DNA of 7,155 nucleotides from Bacillota bacterium. Its GTDB lineage: Bacteria; Bacillota; Sulfobacillia; JAJZIM01; JAJZBP01. Position numbers and translations under genes: made by a program. How positions within the stretch are numbered: position 1 is the stretch's first letter; every line of letters starts with the position of its first letter. Below the pieces are notes generated by a model. The model made no database searches. It was not told the origin of the DNA and saw only the letters and a program-made list of their open reading frames with translations. Below are positions 4,991 to 7,155 of this stretch, piece after piece. The stretch covers positions 1-7,155 of the forward strand of contig JAJZBP010000106.1 in assembly GCA_021798855.1 (NCBI GenBank), given 5' to 3'.

Positions 4991-6825
4991 AACCCTGCCC
5001 CACCGGACGTGGCGGCGCCTGCTGTTCCACCTGCGCCCTGGGACCGTGCCGGTTGACCGGCGGGTGGGCGGCGGGGGTTTGCGGGGCCAACCTGAACACG
5101 GTGGCCGCCCGCGAGTTCGCCCGGATGGTGGCGGCGGGGGCGGCCGCCCATTCCGACCACGGGCGGGAACTGGCGGTGATCCTGCGGGAATTGGCCCTTG
5201 GCCGAGCCGGGGATTACCGGATCTCCGACGTGGACAAACTCCGCCGGGTGGCCGGCCTCCTTGGCCTGGAGGCGGACGGAGAAGTCGTGGAAATCGCCCT
5301 CCGCGTGGCGGAGGCCGTCCTGTCCGAGTACGGACGGCAGGAAGGGACATCGGCCTACCTGCGCCGGGCTCCCCGGCAACGCCGAAACGTCTGGATCAGG
5401 ACCGGCATCACCCCCCGGGGGATCGACCGGGAAGTGGTGGAAACCCTCCACCGGACCGTCATGGGCAACGACCAACACGCCGAACACCTGCTGGACCAAG
5501 CTCTGCGCACCGCCCTAGCCTCGGGTTGGGGCGGGAGCATGCTGACCACCGACCTCACCGACATCCTCTTCGGCACACCCCGGCCGCGGCTCACCTTCGC
5601 CGGCCTGGGGGTCCTGGAGGAAAAACAGGTCAACATCCTGGTCCACGGGCACGAACCGCTCCTCGCGGAAATGATCGTGGCCGCGGCGCTCGACCCGGAG
5701 TTATTGTCCCGCGCCCGTTCCCTGGGCGCGGACGGGATCAACGTCGCCGGCATCTGCTGCACGGCCAACGAATTGCTGGCCCGTCGGGGTATCCCGTCGG
5801 CCGGAAGTTTCCCGGACCAGGAACCGGCCCTGGCCACCGGAACGGTGGAGATGATGGTGGTCGACGTCCAGTGCGTCTTCCAGTCGCTGGCCGCCCTGGC
5901 CGAAAAGTTCCACACCATCTTCGTCACCACTTCCCCGAAAGCCAAGATCCAAGGCGCCATCCACAGGGAATTTCACCCGAACCGCGCTTTGGATCTGGCC
6001 AAGGAACTGGTCGGGGGAGCCTGTGACAACTTTGCCAACCGTCGGGACGTCCGTTGCCCGGCCGAAAAACGCCGCCTGGTCGCCGGCTATTCCCACGAGT
6101 TTATCGAAACCCAGACCTTCGGAACCTGGGACATGTTCGGAGGAACTTTCCAAGCCTCGTTGCGCCACCTGAACGACAGCATCATCGAAGGGCACATCGT
6201 GGGCGTTGCGGCAGTGGTGGGTTGTGAGAGTGTCCGTCACCCGCGAGGGGGTCCTGATGGAAGCGTCTGGCCGGTGGTCGGGGAACTGATTCGCCGCAAC
6301 ATCCTGGTGATCGTCACCGGGTGTGCGGCCATAAGCTGCGGCAAAAACGGCCACCTCGACCCGAAAACCCTCCGGGAAGCCTGCCCCGACTTGGCCGAAT
6401 TCTGCGCGGGAGCCGGCATTGCCCCGGTGCTACACTTGGGTTCCTGCGTGGACAATTCCCGCATCCTGACGCTCCTGTCGGGAATGGTGGAAGCGGGAGG
6501 GCTGGGCACCGACATTTCCGACCTGCCGGTGGCGGCGGCCTGTCCGGAATGGGTCTCGGAGAAGGCCCTGGAGATCGCCACCTATTGCGCAGCCAGCGGC
6601 TTCAGCGTCTTTTGCGGCACCCCGGACCCACTGGCGGCGGCGCCGGGAGTGACCGGGATCATGGCCGGGAAATGGCCGGAGCGGTTCGGCGGTCAACTGG
6701 TCTTCTGCGACCCGGCGGAGATCGCCGGACGGATGGTCGCGGTCATCGAGGCCAAACGTTCGTCCCTTGGGATCAGTCTGAAGGGAAAACCGAAGCCGCG
6801 GACCCAAGAGTCGTCCGTCCCGTAG
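4930..6825 (+). CDS. cooS: Anaerobic Ni-Fe carbon monoxide dehydrogenase catalytic subunit
   Basis: Oxidises CO to CO2 (reversibly) at a [Ni-4Fe-4S] C-cluster and passes electrons through B- and D-clusters; homodimeric, usually cytoplasmic or membrane-associated through partners. Expected ligands are visible. N-terminal CX7CCX2CX4CX10C gives D-cluster Cys23/Cys31 and B-cluster Cys32/35/40/51. C-cluster: His239 (VHGHEP), Cys277 (GICCTANE), Cys315 (DVQCVF), Cys432 (VVGCES), Cys465 (TGCAA) and Cys506 (GSCVDNS). Acid-base residues His77 (AHSDHGRE) and Lys545 (SEKA) are present. Length 631 fits the family, but the N-terminus is short. VGCES replaces the more usual VGCNNP. ATG 4930 has no clear ribosome binding site; ATG 4987, just before the first cysteine, is an alternative. 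The last roughly 10 codons are antisense to an RHS-like remnant, so the original C-terminus was probably replaced. No cooF, cooC or acs gene is visible. Confidence 0.95.
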   Translation: MVLEKGKNDHPTASERAAEMKPCPTGRGGACCSTCALGPCRLTGGWAAGVCGANLNTVAAREFARMVAAGAAAHSDHGRELAVILRELALGRAGDYRISDVDKLRRVAGLLGLEADGEVVEIALRVAEAVLSEYGRQEGTSAYLRRAPRQRRNVWIRTGITPRGIDREVVETLHRTVMGNDQHAEHLLDQALRTALASGWGGSMLTTDLTDILFGTPRPRLTFAGLGVLEEKQVNILVHGHEPLLAEMIVAAALDPELLSRARSLGADGINVAGICCTANELLARRGIPSAGSFPDQEPALATGTVEMMVVDVQCVFQSLAALAEKFHTIFVTTSPKAKIQGAIHREFHPNRALDLAKELVGGACDNFANRRDVRCPAEKRRLVAGYSHEFIETQTFGTWDMFGGTFQASLRHLNDSIIEGHIVGVAAVVGCESVRHPRGGPDGSVWPVVGELIRRNILVIVTGCAAISCGKNGHLDPKTLREACPDLAEFCAGAGIAPVLHLGSCVDNSRILTLLSGMVEAGGLGTDISDLPVAAACPEWVSEKALEIATYCAASGFSVFCGTPDPLAAAPGVTGIMAGKWPERFGGQLVFCDPAEIAGRMVAVIEAKRSSLGISLKGKPKPRTQESSVP

Positions 6826-7155
6826 TAATACGCCGTCGGCCCCCGACCACGAACGGCCCGTCGTGGAGCAGGAAGTCCGCCGCCGTAACCGCCCCGTTCA
6901 CGCTGGTCCGGCTCCAGGCCGGTTGCCCGTCCCCGGTGTAGCCCTGCTCCACCACCTTCCCGCCGGGCAGGTCAGCCAAGACCATCTGGTCCAGGCCGTT
7001 GTACTGGTAGGTCATGGCCCCCCCGGCCCGCTTGCGCCGGCCTGGTTGCCGGCGGCGTCGTAGGCGTAAGCCGTGCTGTCGGCGGTCCGAAGCCAAGCCT
7101 TGGTTGGAACGTTTACCATAGCCCCATTACCCACTTGACCGAAACAGTTCCAGCA
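6797..7155 (-). pseudogene. Broken RHS/YD-repeat protein remnant (5' end beyond window)
   Basis: The minus strand encodes recognisable RHS-type pieces in more than one frame. Entering from the window edge, one frame gives TAYAYDAAGNQAGASGPGG and stops at TGA right after a run of seven G (7024-7018). Adding one base restores a continuous AMTYQYNGLDQM...DLPGGKVVEQGYTGDGQ...FLLHDGPFVVGG. A further shift is needed to read the hallmark YYYGTD (6830-6813), and another to reach LGS. RHS/YD-repeat proteins are large cell-surface or toxin-delivery shells; such fragments commonly occur as recombined orphan cores. With at least two to three disruptions this is probably a dead fragment, though an assembly error at the homopolymer could explain the first. 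Its 3' portion is antisense to the end of cooS. The first roughly 60 bases (7155-7095) look different, with RCC1-like residues. Confidence 0.75.

Noticed and set aside
4765..5499. 244-codon minus-strand ORF opposite the 5' part of cooS
   Set aside because: Shadow of cooS; the plus strand carries the conserved CODH motifs.
6835..6870. Hairpins GTCGG-3-CCGAC and CCACGA-8-TCGTGG after cooS as a terminator
   Set aside because: No T-run follows, and both lie inside the RHS coding remnant, so they are probably incidental.

Overview
The window looks like a GC-rich chromosome segment from a spore-forming, probably anaerobic Firmicute (class Clostridia in the broad sense). Three things point there: a small acid-soluble spore protein gene, a nickel-iron carbon monoxide dehydrogenase (cooS), and a methenyl-tetrahydrofolate cyclohydrolase/cyclodeaminase (fchA-like). 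The last two suggest Wood-Ljungdahl or carboxydotrophic C1 metabolism. Species cannot be named from this sequence. Non-ATG starts are common: at least four of the seven main genes appear to begin with TTG or GTG.

Layout. 1-919 (-): 3'-truncated MreB/actin-like gene, divergent in its second phosphate loop. 920-1457: about 540 bases without a convincing gene but with many small perfect hairpins. 1458-2321 (+): D-amino acid aminotransferase (dat). 2396-2420: hairpin terminator facing both ways. 2407-2583 (-): alpha/beta-type SASP gene of 58 codons, whose stop codon lies inside that terminator. 2736-3662 (+): secreted VanW-family protein with a G5-like C-terminal region. 3602-3982 (+): aspartate 1-decarboxylase (panD), overlapping the vanW frame by 61 nt. 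3979-4644 (-): fchA-like gene, whose stop overlaps the panD stop. 4645-4929: intergenic region between the divergent fchA and cooS genes, with a long near-perfect inverted repeat, a 9-bp tandem repeat, a TATAAT box aimed at fchA and a possible 35-codon ORF. 4930-6825 (+): cooS, with all expected cluster ligands. About 6797-7155 (-): broken RHS/YD-repeat remnant whose antisense strand supplies the last codons and the stop of cooS.

How the genes relate. fchA and cooS diverge from one control region and both belong to one-carbon metabolism. No acsABCDE, cooF or cooC genes are visible, so cooS may be an orphan. vanW and panD form a tight, overlapping pair; dat lies upstream of the bidirectional terminator. 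dat (D-alanine/D-glutamate metabolism), the VanW protein and the MreB-like protein all touch the cell envelope, but nothing here shows they are co-regulated.

No defence system, CRISPR array, tRNA, rRNA or complete mobile element was seen. The most unusual places are the cooS/RHS junction, the palindrome between fchA and cooS, the hairpin-rich region before dat, and the D-to-N change in the MreB-like protein.
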